Positions 51,889 through 60,489 are shown, counted from the first letter of the stretch. The stretch is DNA of 64,000 nt from Flavobacterium sp. 9 (GCF_002754195.1 NZ_PEEU01000001.1:2852001-2916000); one strand, 5' to 3'. Numbers and translations: made by a program. The notes: generated from the sequence alone by a model not told the origin.

Positions 51889-52962
51889 ATGACACATCAG
51901 GAAATATCACATTATCGTCTTATTTCGCAAAAGCTTTATAAAACGACTCCATGTTCACCGCAGGAAATTGTACGGCATTTAGGCGCCATGCAAGCGCAGG
52001 ATTATGCGATGGCAAAGTGGGCGATTGGTTCTCGCTGTGATTCTTCTGAAAAAGCGATTGAAGAAGCTGTAAGTTCAGCCGAAATTATTCGAACTCATAT
52101 TCTAAGACCAACCTGGCATTTTGTTGCTTCCGATGATATTTACTGGATGTTGGATGTTTCGGCGCCACAAGTCAAACGATTTACCGCTTCGGCTGCCAAA
52201 AAATATGGCTATGATGATAAAAAACTAGATCAGGTTAATTCTCAAATCGAAAAAATGTTAAGTGGGAATAATCATTTGACACGCGACGAAATCATGCAGG
52301 AACTTAATATTAAAAAAACTTCTAACGAAGATTTTCTAAGTGCCGCAATTATGATGAATGCCGAATTGGATGGTTTAGTTTGTAATGGAAGAATGAAAGG
52401 CAAACAAATCACTTATTCTCTACTTGAAGAAAGAGTTGCTAAGCCAAAAAACAAACTTACAAAAGAAGAAGCTTTGGCAAAATTAGCGCTTCGATATTTC
52501 AAAAGTCATGGTCCCGCAACGTTACTTGACTTTTCGTGGTGGTCTGGTTTTCCGCCAACTACCTGCAAATCGACTATTAACGCAATAGAGTTGCAATTGA
52601 ATTCTATTGAGATTGATAACCAAACATATTGGTTTGGAAATGATATTTCTGTGGAATCTGACTTCCGCGAAAGCGTACATTTTCTTCCTGCTTTTGATGA
52701 GATTTTAATTTCGTATAAAACTCGTGAAGCGTCAATTTTAACTGAACATCAATCTAAAGCTTTTACCAATAATGGAATCTTTAAACCTATTATTCTCGAA
52801 AACGGAAAAGTTATTGGAACCTGGAAAAGAACTATCAAAAAAGATTACGCCAAAATAGAAACGCAATTTTTTCATGAAAGCGAAAGTCATAAAAAAGCGA
52901 TTCTGTTTGAAGAACTTAAAGCTTTTGAAAACTATCTGGGAACAAAAATTGTGATCGAATGA
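51889..52962 (+). CDS. AlkZ-like winged-helix DNA glycosylase family protein (HTH_42)
   Basis: A 357-residue protein of the HTH_42 family. Three winged-helix-like regions are expected. The AlkZ catalytic QxQ motif is visible as Gln35-Ala-Gln37 in LGAMQAQDYA, and HILRPTWHFVASDDIYWML is strongly conserved in the family. Known members unhook interstrand crosslinks or remove bulky alkyl bases. Damage specificity here is unknown. Follows ogt and the exonuclease on the same strand. Confidence 0.85.
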   Translation: MTHQEISHYRLISQKLYKTTPCSPQEIVRHLGAMQAQDYAMAKWAIGSRCDSSEKAIEEAVSSAEIIRTHILRPTWHFVASDDIYWMLDVSAPQVKRFTASAAKKYGYDDKKLDQVNSQIEKMLSGNNHLTRDEIMQELNIKKTSNEDFLSAAIMMNAELDGLVCNGRMKGKQITYSLLEERVAKPKNKLTKEEALAKLALRYFKSHGPATLLDFSWWSGFPPTTCKSTINAIELQLNSIEIDNQTYWFGNDISVESDFRESVHFLPAFDEILISYKTREASILTEHQSKAFTNNGIFKPIILENGKVIGTWKRTIKKDYAKIETQFFHESESHKKAILFEELKAFENYLGTKIVIE

Positions 52963-52998
52963 GATTTTTAATATTTTTAAAAAATCAAAAACTATTAA

Positions 52999-53418
52999 AT
53001 GCATAAAAAAATTATTTCTTTTACTTTTTCATTACTCGGAATTGTTTCACTATTTCTTCCATATAATAAAGTTGTTATTACTGCTTGTGGAGAAAACTTC
53101 AGTTCGAGAGACTATTATTACGATAGCTTTATAACAATCTTTTCTGATTTTTTCAGTACATTACCTCGTTTAAACAATTTAATAGAAACTTTACTTCTTC
53201 TCCTAGTATGTTTTTCACTCAGTTTTTCTTCAATTCTATTTTTATTGAATAAAATTACCACATCTATTATTCTTGTTATTTTAACATTGGTAATAATGTC
53301 TATCTCTTTTTACAATTTACATAATGATTTAGGCTTTGGATATTATGTAATCATTTTTCAACAAGTAGCTCTTTTGTTTTATATCATCTATTCAAAAAAC
53401 AAAATCAAAATAAATTAA
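52999..53418 (+). CDS. Four-helix membrane protein, unknown
   Basis: A 139-residue hydrophobic protein with about four membrane helices starting MHKKIISFTFSLLGIVSLFLPY. A loop after helix 1 has Cys and Tyr clusters (TACGENFSSRDYYYD). No family recognised. Begins 36 bases after the AlkZ-like gene. Confidence 0.65.
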   Translation: MHKKIISFTFSLLGIVSLFLPYNKVVITACGENFSSRDYYYDSFITIFSDFFSTLPRLNNLIETLLLLLVCFSLSFSSILFLLNKITTSIILVILTLVIMSISFYNLHNDLGFGYYVIIFQQVALLFYIIYSKNKIKIN

Positions 53419-53496
53419 TTTTGTCTTAAATCACGAAATTGACTTTTGTAATTGTCATTGCAATTGATTTATTACATTTACAAAAAAATTAACATT

Positions 53497-54936
53497 ATGG
53501 TATTAAGTAGATTTTGGTTAACTATTTTTATTTCGTCGATTATCTTTATTATAATCAGCTTATTCACAGCCAACACTTATACTATTGATTATGTTTTGAA
53601 TGGAAAAAAGGATGATCCTATTCTTGTTTCAGAAAAATATGCAGAGCAACTTCCTGCTTTCATAAAAGACAGCATCAAAAAAGCGCCGGATCAAACGATG
53701 ATTATCAATCGTGATACGCTTAATGCCGACACAACTTATGTTTATAAAAACAAAACCGTAAAAATTTACAGCGGCGTTCAAAAATCAGATGGTTTATTGC
53801 CAACTTGTAAAACTACTTTGCTCGATTTGATTCTGCCACTTATCGCCTATTTAGCTTTTTTCTGCGGATTAATGGAGCTTTTAATCATTTCTGGAGTATC
53901 CGGAAAATTAGCTAAAGCATTGAGTCCGGTTTTTGTAAAAGTGTTTCCAAGTATTCCCAAAAACCACCCTTCTATTTCTTACATGACGTTAAACTTTGCT
54001 GCGAACTTCTTAGGATTAGATTCTGCTGCAACACCATTTGGTCTTAAAGCAATGGAAAGTTTACAAGAAATCAACCCCGATAAAGACAAAGCCAGCGACG
54101 CACAAATTATGTTTATGTGTCTGCACGCTTCTGGTTTGACTTTGATCGCAACTTCTATTATTGGTTATCGCGCTGCTGCAAATGCAAGTAATCCTGCAGA
54201 TGTTATGTTGCCTTGTATCATTACTTCGTTTATTGGTACAATTGCCGCTTTTTTAATTGTTGGAATCAAACAAAAAATTAACTTTAAAAGTGCTTCTCTT
54301 GTTATCGCCTTAATGGTATTAATCGCCGCCATTGTTGGTTTGTTGATGTATGTGAACCATTTGGACTTAATAGGGAAAAATTATTTTACGGCTAATCTTT
54401 CGGGATTAATATTAATTGGGATAATTGTTGCGACTTTGATTTTTTCATTCATACATGAAAAGAAATTTACCGAAGCAAACACTACCGTTTTTGATGCATT
54501 TGTTGTAGGAGCAAATAACGGAGTTAAAACGGGAGTTACTATTTTTCCTTATGTTTTAGGAATGTTGGTCGCTATTTCATTATTCAGAAACAGTGGTTTA
54601 TTTGAAATCATTAGTGATGGAATTGCTTTTATTTTCTCAAATATGGGTGTCAATAAACAAATTACCGATGCTTTGCCGGTTGCGATGTTAAGACCTTTTA
54701 GTTCTGCAGGATCACGAGGCTTTTTAATTGATTCAATGAATACTTTTGGCGCTGATTCCTTAACGGGAAGATTAAGCAGCATTTTTCAATGTAGTGCCGA
54801 AAGCACTTTTTATGTGATTGCCGTTTATTTTGGTTCTGTTAATATCAAAAATACACGATATGCTTTAGGCACAATGCTTCTGGTTGATGTGATTTGTGTA
54901 ATTACGGCGATTTTTGTTGCTAGTTGGTTTTTTTAA
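53497..54936 (+). CDS. SpmA-SpmB fusion, nucleoside-recognition (Gate) membrane protein
   Basis: A 479-residue polytopic protein uniting two Gate/nucleoside-recognition domains. The first half holds GVSGKLAKALSPVFVKVFPSIPKNHPS and LNFAANFLGLDSAATPFGLKAME (SpmA type). The second half has GVKTGVTIFPYVLGMLVAI and LPVAMLRPFSSAGSRG (SpmB type). SpmA and SpmB are separate spore-maturation proteins in Bacillus; in non-sporulating Bacteroidota the fused form has no established substrate. The first 15 codons of the longer reading are excluded since the membrane helix starts at MVLSRF. Confidence 0.88.
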   Translation: MVLSRFWLTIFISSIIFIIISLFTANTYTIDYVLNGKKDDPILVSEKYAEQLPAFIKDSIKKAPDQTMIINRDTLNADTTYVYKNKTVKIYSGVQKSDGLLPTCKTTLLDLILPLIAYLAFFCGLMELLIISGVSGKLAKALSPVFVKVFPSIPKNHPSISYMTLNFAANFLGLDSAATPFGLKAMESLQEINPDKDKASDAQIMFMCLHASGLTLIATSIIGYRAAANASNPADVMLPCIITSFIGTIAAFLIVGIKQKINFKSASLVIALMVLIAAIVGLLMYVNHLDLIGKNYFTANLSGLILIGIIVATLIFSFIHEKKFTEANTTVFDAFVVGANNGVKTGVTIFPYVLGMLVAISLFRNSGLFEIISDGIAFIFSNMGVNKQITDALPVAMLRPFSSAGSRGFLIDSMNTFGADSLTGRLSSIFQCSAESTFYVIAVYFGSVNIKNTRYALGTMLLVDVICVITAIFVASWFF

Positions 54937-54978
54937 AAACCGGATTAAATTCAAATCCGCCCCATTATTTTATCTAAA

Positions 54979-55023
54979 CCGGATTAAAATCCGGCTCTAC
55001 AATATAAATCGAGCCGTTGGCTC
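54979..55023 (+). repeat. Two-hairpin dispersed element, copy 2
   Basis: CCGGATTAAAATCCGG (54979-54994), linker ctctacaatataaatc, GAGCCGTTGGCTC (55011-55023). Stem 1 differs from copy 1 by paired changes (AT/AT to CC/GG). Confidence 0.8.
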
Positions 55024-55085
55024 TTTATTTTGAAATTTTGTAAAAAATGAGAGAAACATACATCATTCGAATACAATTTGTTAAA

Positions 55086-55130
55086 GTTCCGAAGGAACGA
55101 ACCATATTGTAAGGCTGGACTTTAGTCCAG
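55086..55130 (-). repeat. Two-hairpin dispersed element, copy 3 (inverted)
   Basis: On the minus strand: CTGGACTAAAGTCCAG (55130-55115), linker with cttacaatat, then GTTCCTTCGGAAC (55098-55086). Stem changes against copies 1 and 2 are again paired. Confidence 0.8.
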
Positions 55131-55160
55131 TTTAACACAAAATAAATTAATACCACATTC

Positions 55161-55895
55161 ATGAAACCACAATCCCTTTTTATTTTATTTCTATTGATTG
55201 GTTGTCAAAAACCAAAATCTGAATCACAAATATCAAGTATAAAGCCTACAGAAACCAAAACAGAAGTAGTTATCGCAAAAGAAGCAAAATTCTTAAAAAC
55301 GGATACACTTTTTATTTCTGAAGGCGAAGAAAACGCCAAAAACAGTTATATCCTGGCGCATCTTGTAGACCAGAAGGCAGATAAAGACAGTATTGTAACA
55401 GGAAAATATCAACTTGATTTTTATCAGAATAAAAGTAAAACTGCTACTTCAAAGATTACGATTAAAGGAATTGAAAAAGGATCAGAATGGGGAGCTTCTT
55501 ATGGATTGACTTCGGCTACAGCCAAAAATTCTCCGTTTATTCAAATCAGTTTTGGATATCCTGCTTGCGGATATAATCAAAGTCACTATTTGTATCATTT
55601 GAAAAACAGCAATTTACAACTCGTTTATGAATGGGATTCTATGACTGATAGTGGTTGGGGAAACTGGGTTGAATTCGAAAATTCTTCGGCGAAAACCAAT
55701 CCTGAATCATTCTATTGCAAAACTGTTTCTTTTGAGCCTGAAGATAATGACGAAAACATGGGAACTGTTACACATTCAGATTCGATTGTTTTTCGCTTAA
55801 GCGGAAATAGTTATAAAAAGCAGCTTCTTTCGGCAAAAGACAAAACTTATTTCGAGAAAAAAATGTCTTTTGATGCTTTTCACAATCAAAAATAA
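55161..55895 (+). CDS. Hypothetical lipoprotein
   Basis: A 244-residue protein with signal peptide and lipobox FLLIGC (Cys15). A Lys/Ser/Thr-rich linker leads to a mixed domain with conserved-looking FGYPACGYNQSHYLYHLKN and an aromatic patch WDSMTDSGWGNWVEF. No family recognised. Located between a repeat element and fumA. Confidence 0.7.
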   Translation: MKPQSLFILFLLIGCQKPKSESQISSIKPTETKTEVVIAKEAKFLKTDTLFISEGEENAKNSYILAHLVDQKADKDSIVTGKYQLDFYQNKSKTATSKITIKGIEKGSEWGASYGLTSATAKNSPFIQISFGYPACGYNQSHYLYHLKNSNLQLVYEWDSMTDSGWGNWVEFENSSAKTNPESFYCKTVSFEPEDNDENMGTVTHSDSIVFRLSGNSYKKQLLSAKDKTYFEKKMSFDAFHNQK

Positions 55896-55942
55896 ACACG
55901 TAAACAGCCCTTATTCAAATTCTTTCTTAGGTAAATAATTTC

Positions 55943-55950
55943 TAACTTTG
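55943..55950 (+). promoter_or_regulatory. -7 promoter box for fumA
   Basis: TAACTTTG ends 14 bases before the fumA ATG, giving a very short leader. Matches TAnnTTTG. Confidence 0.55.
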
Positions 55951-55964
55951 TAAAAAACAAAGCA

Positions 55965-57569
55965 ATGATTGATTTTATATACCAAGACCCTTATCCTATT
56001 TTAAAGGATGATACGCAATACCGCAAAATTACTTCTGATTTTGTAAAAGTAGAGCAATTTGGAGAACGTGAAGTTTTAACCGTTGATCCAAAAGGACTAG
56101 AATTACTGGCTGAAGAAGCCTTAACTGATGTTTCGTTTATGTTGCGAACGACACATTTGCAAAAACTACGCAATATTCTTGACGATCCTGAAGCTACAGA
56201 CAACGATCGTTTTGTGGCTTATAATTTGCTTCAAAATGCTTCTGTCGCTGCCGAAGGTCAATTACCAAGTTGCCAGGATACAGGAACGGCGATTGTAATG
56301 GCAAAAAAAGGAGAAAGCATCTTTACTGGTGTTGATGACGCTGAATGGTTGAGTAGAGGAATTTTCAATACGTACCAAAAACGTAATTTACGTTACTCAC
56401 AAATTGTTCCGATTTCGATGTTTGAAGAAAAAAATTCAGGCTCGAATCTTCCGGCGCAAATTGATATTTATGCTAAAAAAGGAACTTCTTATGAGTTCTT
56501 GTTTATGGCAAAAGGGGGGGGATCTGCTAATAAAACATACTTATACCAACAAACTAAATCTTTATTGAATGATAAATCTATGGATGCTTTCATTCGTACA
56601 AAAATCAAAGATTTAGGAACTTCGGCTTGTCCGCCTTACCATTTAGCTTTAGTAATTGGAGGAACTTCTGCGGAAGCAAATCTAAGTGCAGTTAAAAAAG
56701 CTTCGGCAGGATATTACGATCATTTACCAACTTCGGGAAATATGGCTGGTCAGGCTTTTCGTGATATCGAATGGGAACAACGCGTTCAGAAAATCTGTCA
56801 GGAAAGTGCAATTGGTGCTCAATTTGGAGGAAAATATTTTACGCATGATGTTCGTGTAATTCGTTTGCCACGACATGCAGCTTCTTGTCCGGTTGGATTG
56901 GGGGTTTCGTGTTCTGCTGATAGAAATATCAAAGGAAAAATTACTAAAGACGGAATCTTCGTTGAGCAATTAGAAATAAACCCAAAACAATTTTTACCGG
57001 AAACGGCTCCACATTTAGAAGCTCCTGTAGAAATTGATCTTGATATGCCAATGGCAGATATTTTGGCTAAATTGAGCCAGTATCCAATTAAAACTCGTTT
57101 GAAATTAAACGGAACTGTGATTGTTGCTCGTGATATTGCTCACGCAAAAATCATGGAATTATTGGAAGCCGGAAAACCAATGCCGGAATATTTTAAAAAC
57201 CATCCTGTTTATTACGCCGGACCTGCAAAAACTCCGGAAGGAATGGCTTCAGGAAGTTTTGGACCTACAACTGCCGGACGTATGGACGTTTATGTTGATG
57301 AATTCCAGAAACATGGCGGAAGTATGATTATGCTTGCAAAAGGAAACCGTACAAAACAAGTTACAGATGCATGTCAGAAATATGGCGGATTCTACTTGGG
57401 TTCTATTGGTGGTCCTGCAGCAATTTTGGCACAAGACAATATCTTAAAAGTTGAAGTTGTTGATTTTGAAGAATTAGGAATGGAAGCTGTTAGAAAAATT
57501 ACCGTTAAAGATTTCCCTGCTTTTATCATTACTGATGATAAAGGAAATGATTTCTTCGAAAATTTGTAA
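55965..57569 (+). CDS. fumA: Class I fumarate hydratase (4Fe-4S)
   Basis: A 534-residue iron-sulfur fumarase of the TCA cycle. Cluster cysteines are in [20 protein letters not shown] and [26 protein letters not shown] and [16 protein letters not shown] are further signatures. The alpha and beta parts are in one chain, as in E. coli FumA/FumB. GGG of KGGGSAN is encoded by a run of eight G (56514-56521), exceptional in this AT-rich DNA. Confidence 0.96.
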   Translation: MIDFIYQDPYPILKDDTQYRKITSDFVKVEQFGEREVLTVDPKGLELLAEEALTDVSFMLRTTHLQKLRNILDDPEATDNDRFVAYNLLQNASVAAEGQLPSCQDTGTAIVMAKKGESIFTGVDDAEWLSRGIFNTYQKRNLRYSQIVPISMFEEKNSGSNLPAQIDIYAKKGTSYEFLFMAKGGGSANKTYLYQQTKSLLNDKSMDAFIRTKIKDLGTSACPPYHLALVIGGTSAEANLSAVKKASAGYYDHLPTSGNMAGQAFRDIEWEQRVQKICQESAIGAQFGGKYFTHDVRVIRLPRHAASCPVGLGVSCSADRNIKGKITKDGIFVEQLEINPKQFLPETAPHLEAPVEIDLDMPMADILAKLSQYPIKTRLKLNGTVIVARDIAHAKIMELLEAGKPMPEYFKNHPVYYAGPAKTPEGMASGSFGPTTAGRMDVYVDEFQKHGGSMIMLAKGNRTKQVTDACQKYGGFYLGSIGGPAAILAQDNILKVEVVDFEELGMEAVRKITVKDFPAFIITDDKGNDFFENL

Positions 57570-57731
57570 TTTTTAGGTTCTGAGGTACTAAGTTACTGAG
57601 GTTCTAAGTTTTTCTTTTAAGGAACAAAGTTACAGAGGGACAAAGGTTCAAAGTTTTATCCTCTTTTTATAAATTAGAAACCGCCTTTTGGGCGGTTTTG
57701 TTGTTTATATACTTTGATTGTCAAGCTTAAA
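57570..57731. repeat. Direct word repeats and fumA terminator region
   Basis: 'ggttctgaggtactaagttac' and 'gaggttctaag' tandem-like words (57576-57612), then 'ggaacaaagttacagaggga' and 'caaaggttcaaag'. A hairpin AAACCGCC / GGCGGTTT (57679-57697) follows. Confidence 0.65.
57678..57700 (+). terminator. Likely terminator of fumA
   Basis: AAACCGCC / GGCGGTTT stem with loop ttttg and TTG/TT tail, about 110 bases past the fumA stop. Confidence 0.65.
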
Positions 57732-57879
57732 TTAACCGCAAAGTCCGCAAAGATTTTTTTCAAGTATGGTTTTATAAAAACACAAAGTTCGCAAAGCTTT
57801 GTGTTGATCAAGCTTTGCGAACTTTGTGTTTACTAAGCGCAATCAACAACAAAAAATACTTTGCGAACTTTGCGGTTAA
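57732..57879. repeat. Double nested inverted repeat (cgcaaag family)
   Basis: Outer 21-bp arms 57732-57752 and 57859-57879 differ at one base (ttaaccgcaaagtccgcaa). Inner 21-bp arms 57779-57799 and 57810-57830 are exact (aacacaaagttcgcaaagc). It spans the whole gap between the fumA terminator and the PAS gene. Confidence 0.9.
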
Positions 57880-57882
57880 ACC

Positions 57883-58380
57883 CTACGCGCTTAGATTTTT
57901 TTCGAAAGCGATGAAATGCGTTAATTTTCCTTTTATATTAAAAACCGGCGAAGCATTGATTTTACATTTATAAACTCGGCCGTCTTTTCTGTAGTTTTGA
58001 ATTGTTTTTTCAAACGGGATTTGCAATTTAACTGCTTCTCTCATTTCTTCTACAGCAGTTTTACACGTTGTTGGTCCCTGAAACATTCTAGGTGTTTTCC
58101 CAAGAACCTCTTCTTCTTTGTAACCCGTCATTTTTTTTAGTCCATTTGAAGCAAAAACAATTTTGAGATCTACGTCTGTAACCAAAACAACTTCGTCCTG
58201 AATTCGATCTTTAATATCAAGATTAACGTCATTCCAGGCAAATTGATCCGAAATCTTTTTCATTTTCTTCAAATCAGTCAAAACAGCTTTTAGTTCTCTC
58301 AAATATTCACAATGAAATTCCCATGCCATAATTGGCAGTGAATGACGACTTGAAGCTTCTTCAAATTTATTACTTTTCAT
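57883..58380 (-). CDS. PAS-domain protein, LOV-like without the photoactive Cys
   Basis: A 165-residue protein. An N-terminal helical part (1-55) precedes one PAS domain (about 58-163) with ASNGLKKMTGYKEEEVLGKTPRMFQGPTT. The segment GKTPRMFQG occupies the place of the LOV motif GxNCRFLQG but has Pro instead of the flavin-binding Cys. The PAC part is IQNYRKDGRVYKCKINASPVF. No output domain, so it probably acts by protein contact. Own promoter at 58414-58445. Confidence 0.85.
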   Translation of the reverse strand: MKSNKFEEASSRHSLPIMAWEFHCEYLRELKAVLTDLKKMKKISDQFAWNDVNLDIKDRIQDEVVLVTDVDLKIVFASNGLKKMTGYKEEEVLGKTPRMFQGPTTCKTAVEEMREAVKLQIPFEKTIQNYRKDGRVYKCKINASPVFNIKGKLTHFIAFEKNLSA

Positions 58381-58413
58381 TATAAATGATTCGTGTTAGT
58401 TTAACCTTTCTCT

Positions 58414-58445
58414 CAAAGATAGAAAGAAAATTCGTCACAAAACAA
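58414..58445 (-). promoter_or_regulatory. Full -33/-7 promoter for the PAS gene
   Basis: TTG (58443-58445), a 21-bp spacer and TATCTTTG (58414-58421) on the minus strand fit TTG-N17-23-TAnnTTTG, 34 bases before the start codon. Confidence 0.65.
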
Positions 58446-58478
58446 TAAAAAACACGATTTAACGATAGATTAATTTAA

Positions 58479-59561
58479 TCAAAAGGTAAATTTAAGCTGT
58501 ACAACAACCGCCTTTTTTTCTTCGGTATTTAGATTACTTAACGAAATCCCGAGCAATCGAACAGAATCTTTCATACGTTCCTGATACAATAATTCTTCTA
58601 CTGTTTCTATAATCAGACTTTTATCTGAGATAAAATAAGGCAAGGTTTTGCTTCTTGTTTGTTGTGTAAAATCACTGTATTTAATTTTTAGAGTTACAGT
58701 TTTTCCGGAGATATTGTGTTTTTTTAGTCGTCTTTCTAATGAAACGGCAATTTTATCAAGTTGTTCCAACATAAAAATCTCCGAAGATAAATTCACATCA
58801 AAAGTATGTTCTGCCGCAACAGATTTGGTAATTCGGTTTGATTTTACTTCACTATTATGGATTCCTCGAACCACTTTATAATAAAAAGCTCCAGATTTTC
58901 CGAAGTGTTTCTCCAAAAATTCCAGCGATTTACTTTTTAAATCTGTTCCGGTAAAAATTCCCAATTGGTACATTTTTTCCGTCGTCACTTTTCCAACGCC
59001 GTAAAACTTCCTGATTGGTAATTCTTCCAGAAAAGCCTCGACTTCATCCGGATTTACCGTTTTTTGTCCGTTTGGTTTGTTATAATCACTAGCAATTTTG
59101 GCTACAAATTTATTTACCGAAATTCCCGCTGAAGCTGAAATTCCAACTTCATTCAAAATTCGCATTCTGATTTCCTGCGCAAGCAAACTGGCACTTGGAT
59201 TTCCTTTTTTATTCTGAGTTACATCAAGATAAGCTTCGTCAAGCGAAAGTGGCTCAACCAAATCTGTATATTCGTGAAAAATCTGATGAATTTTATTCGA
59301 AATCTCTTTGTATCGATCAAATCTTGGGCGAACAAAGATAATTTCTGGACAATATTTTTTAGCTAAAACACCACTTATAGCACTTCGGACTCCAAATTTT
59401 CTTGCTTCATAACTTGCTGCCGAAACTACTCCTCTATTTTCTGAACCACCAACAGCAACGGGTTTTCCGCGCAAAGCAGGATTATCCATTTGCTCTACCG
59501 AAGCATAAAAAGCATCCATATCAATATGGATAATTTTTCGATATGTTGGCGCATCTGACAT
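58479..59561 (-). CDS. dinB: DNA polymerase IV
   Basis: A 360-residue Y-family translesion polymerase. Palm motifs IHIDMDAFYASVEQ near the N-terminus and PLSLDEAYLDVT (catalytic Asp-Glu) are intact; the helix-hairpin-helix GVGKVTTEKMYQLGI is present. It copies past damaged bases. The sliding-clamp-binding C-terminal peptide is not obvious beyond VVVQLKFTF. The -7 box touches the start (59566-59573), so the transcript may be leaderless. Confidence 0.95.
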   Translation of the reverse strand: MSDAPTYRKIIHIDMDAFYASVEQMDNPALRGKPVAVGGSENRGVVSAASYEARKFGVRSAISGVLAKKYCPEIIFVRPRFDRYKEISNKIHQIFHEYTDLVEPLSLDEAYLDVTQNKKGNPSASLLAQEIRMRILNEVGISASAGISVNKFVAKIASDYNKPNGQKTVNPDEVEAFLEELPIRKFYGVGKVTTEKMYQLGIFTGTDLKSKSLEFLEKHFGKSGAFYYKVVRGIHNSEVKSNRITKSVAAEHTFDVNLSSEIFMLEQLDKIAVSLERRLKKHNISGKTVTLKIKYSDFTQQTRSKTLPYFISDKSLIIETVEELLYQERMKDSVRLLGISLSNLNTEEKKAVVVQLKFTF

Positions 59562-59565
59562 TATG

Positions 59566-59573
59566 CAAATTTA
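59566..59573 (-). promoter_or_regulatory. -7 promoter box abutting the dinB start
   Basis: TAAATTTG ends only four bases before the ATG (59561). Transcription should begin at or near the start codon. Confidence 0.5.
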
Positions 59574-59669
59574 AATAGTAAAGCATTAATAAGAATGCTG
59601 TTAATAGTTATAAATCGTATCAATTTTTAAAGATTCTCAACTTAATGATCTCAAACAAATCATTTTCTT

Positions 59670-59677
59670 TATTTTTG
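59670..59677 (+). promoter_or_regulatory. -7 promoter box for the metallophosphoesterase gene
   Basis: TATTTTTG, 24 bases before ATG 59702, matches TAnnTTTG. Confidence 0.55.
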
Positions 59678-59701
59678 TACTTCTACACGAAATAATATAA
59701 A

Positions 59702-60436
59702 ATGCGAACATTTGTTATAGGCGACATACACGGCGGATTACTAGCGCTTGAACAAGTGATGAAAAGAGCCGAAATTACTACCCAGGATACTTTGATATTC
59801 TTAGGCGATTATGTTGATGGATGGAGCCAGTCGCCACAAGTAATTGATTTTCTGATTGACTTAAAAAGCAAACAAAATTGTATTTGCATTAAAGGAAATC
59901 ATGATGATTTACTACTGTCATGGTTTAGAAATGAAACTGAAGAAATTGACGAAACTTCGTGGTACAAACACGGTGGTGAAGCAACTGTAAAGGCTTACGA
60001 AAAAGTAACTCCCGAAACAATCAAAATTCATATTGCATTTTTAGAATCACTGGAAGATTACTATCTGGACGAAGAAAACCGTTTGTATGTACACGCAGGT
60101 TTTACAAACGTGAATGGTATAACGTATGAATATTTCCCTAAATTATTCTTTTGGGACAGAACATTGTGGGAAACGGCACTTTCATTAGATCCAAATCTTA
60201 AAGAAGGCGACTTATTTTATCCTAAACGCTTTACTTTATACAAAGAAATCTTTATTGGACATACGCCTGTAACCCGAATTGGTGAAACCGTTCCTGTTCA
60301 AAAAGCCAATGTCTGGAATGTAGATACCGGCGCGGCTTTTAAGGGTCCGCTAACAATGATGAATGTCGAAACCAAAGAGTTCTATCAAAGCGATCCGTTA
60401 AATGAATTGTATTTCGACGAAAAAGGTAGGAATTAA
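59702..60436 (+). CDS. Calcineurin-type metallophosphoesterase (PPP-like phosphatase)
   Basis: A 244-residue phosphatase with the dinuclear-metal motifs in order: GDIHGG, GDYVDGWSQS and KGNHDDLL, then VHAGFT and GHTPV histidines. The pattern is that of bacterial PPP-type Ser/Thr or diadenosine-tetraphosphate phosphatases. No signal peptide, so cytosolic. Substrate not visible. Confidence 0.92.
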   Translation: MRTFVIGDIHGGLLALEQVMKRAEITTQDTLIFLGDYVDGWSQSPQVIDFLIDLKSKQNCICIKGNHDDLLLSWFRNETEEIDETSWYKHGGEATVKAYEKVTPETIKIHIAFLESLEDYYLDEENRLYVHAGFTNVNGITYEYFPKLFFWDRTLWETALSLDPNLKEGDLFYPKRFTLYKEIFIGHTPVTRIGETVPVQKANVWNVDTGAAFKGPLTMMNVETKEFYQSDPLNELYFDEKGRN

Positions 60437-60448
60437 TCTATAAAAGGC

Positions 60449-60456
60449 TATTTTTG
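60449..60456 (+). promoter_or_regulatory. -7 promoter box for the small porin gene
   Basis: TATTTTTG, 33 bases before ATG 60490 and just after the phosphatase stop. Confidence 0.55.
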
Positions 60457-60489
60457 CACTTTAAAAAAAATAATTAATATTTAAGTTTT

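Larger units (their letters stand above)
54937..55140. repeat. Compound element with two inverted copies of the two-hairpin unit
   Basis: A 204-base gene-less gap. A degenerate ccggatt word at 54940-54960, then copy 2 of the two-hairpin element (54979-55023, plus strand) and copy 3 (55086-55130, minus strand), with about 60 bases between. The head-to-head arrangement is like a BIME built of two REP units. Confidence 0.85.

Noticed and set aside
54937..55140. Possible tRNA or other known structured RNA
   Set aside because: The hairpins do not form a cloverleaf and there is no GTTCRANNC T-loop; repeated copies with mirror arrangement fit a dispersed repeat instead.
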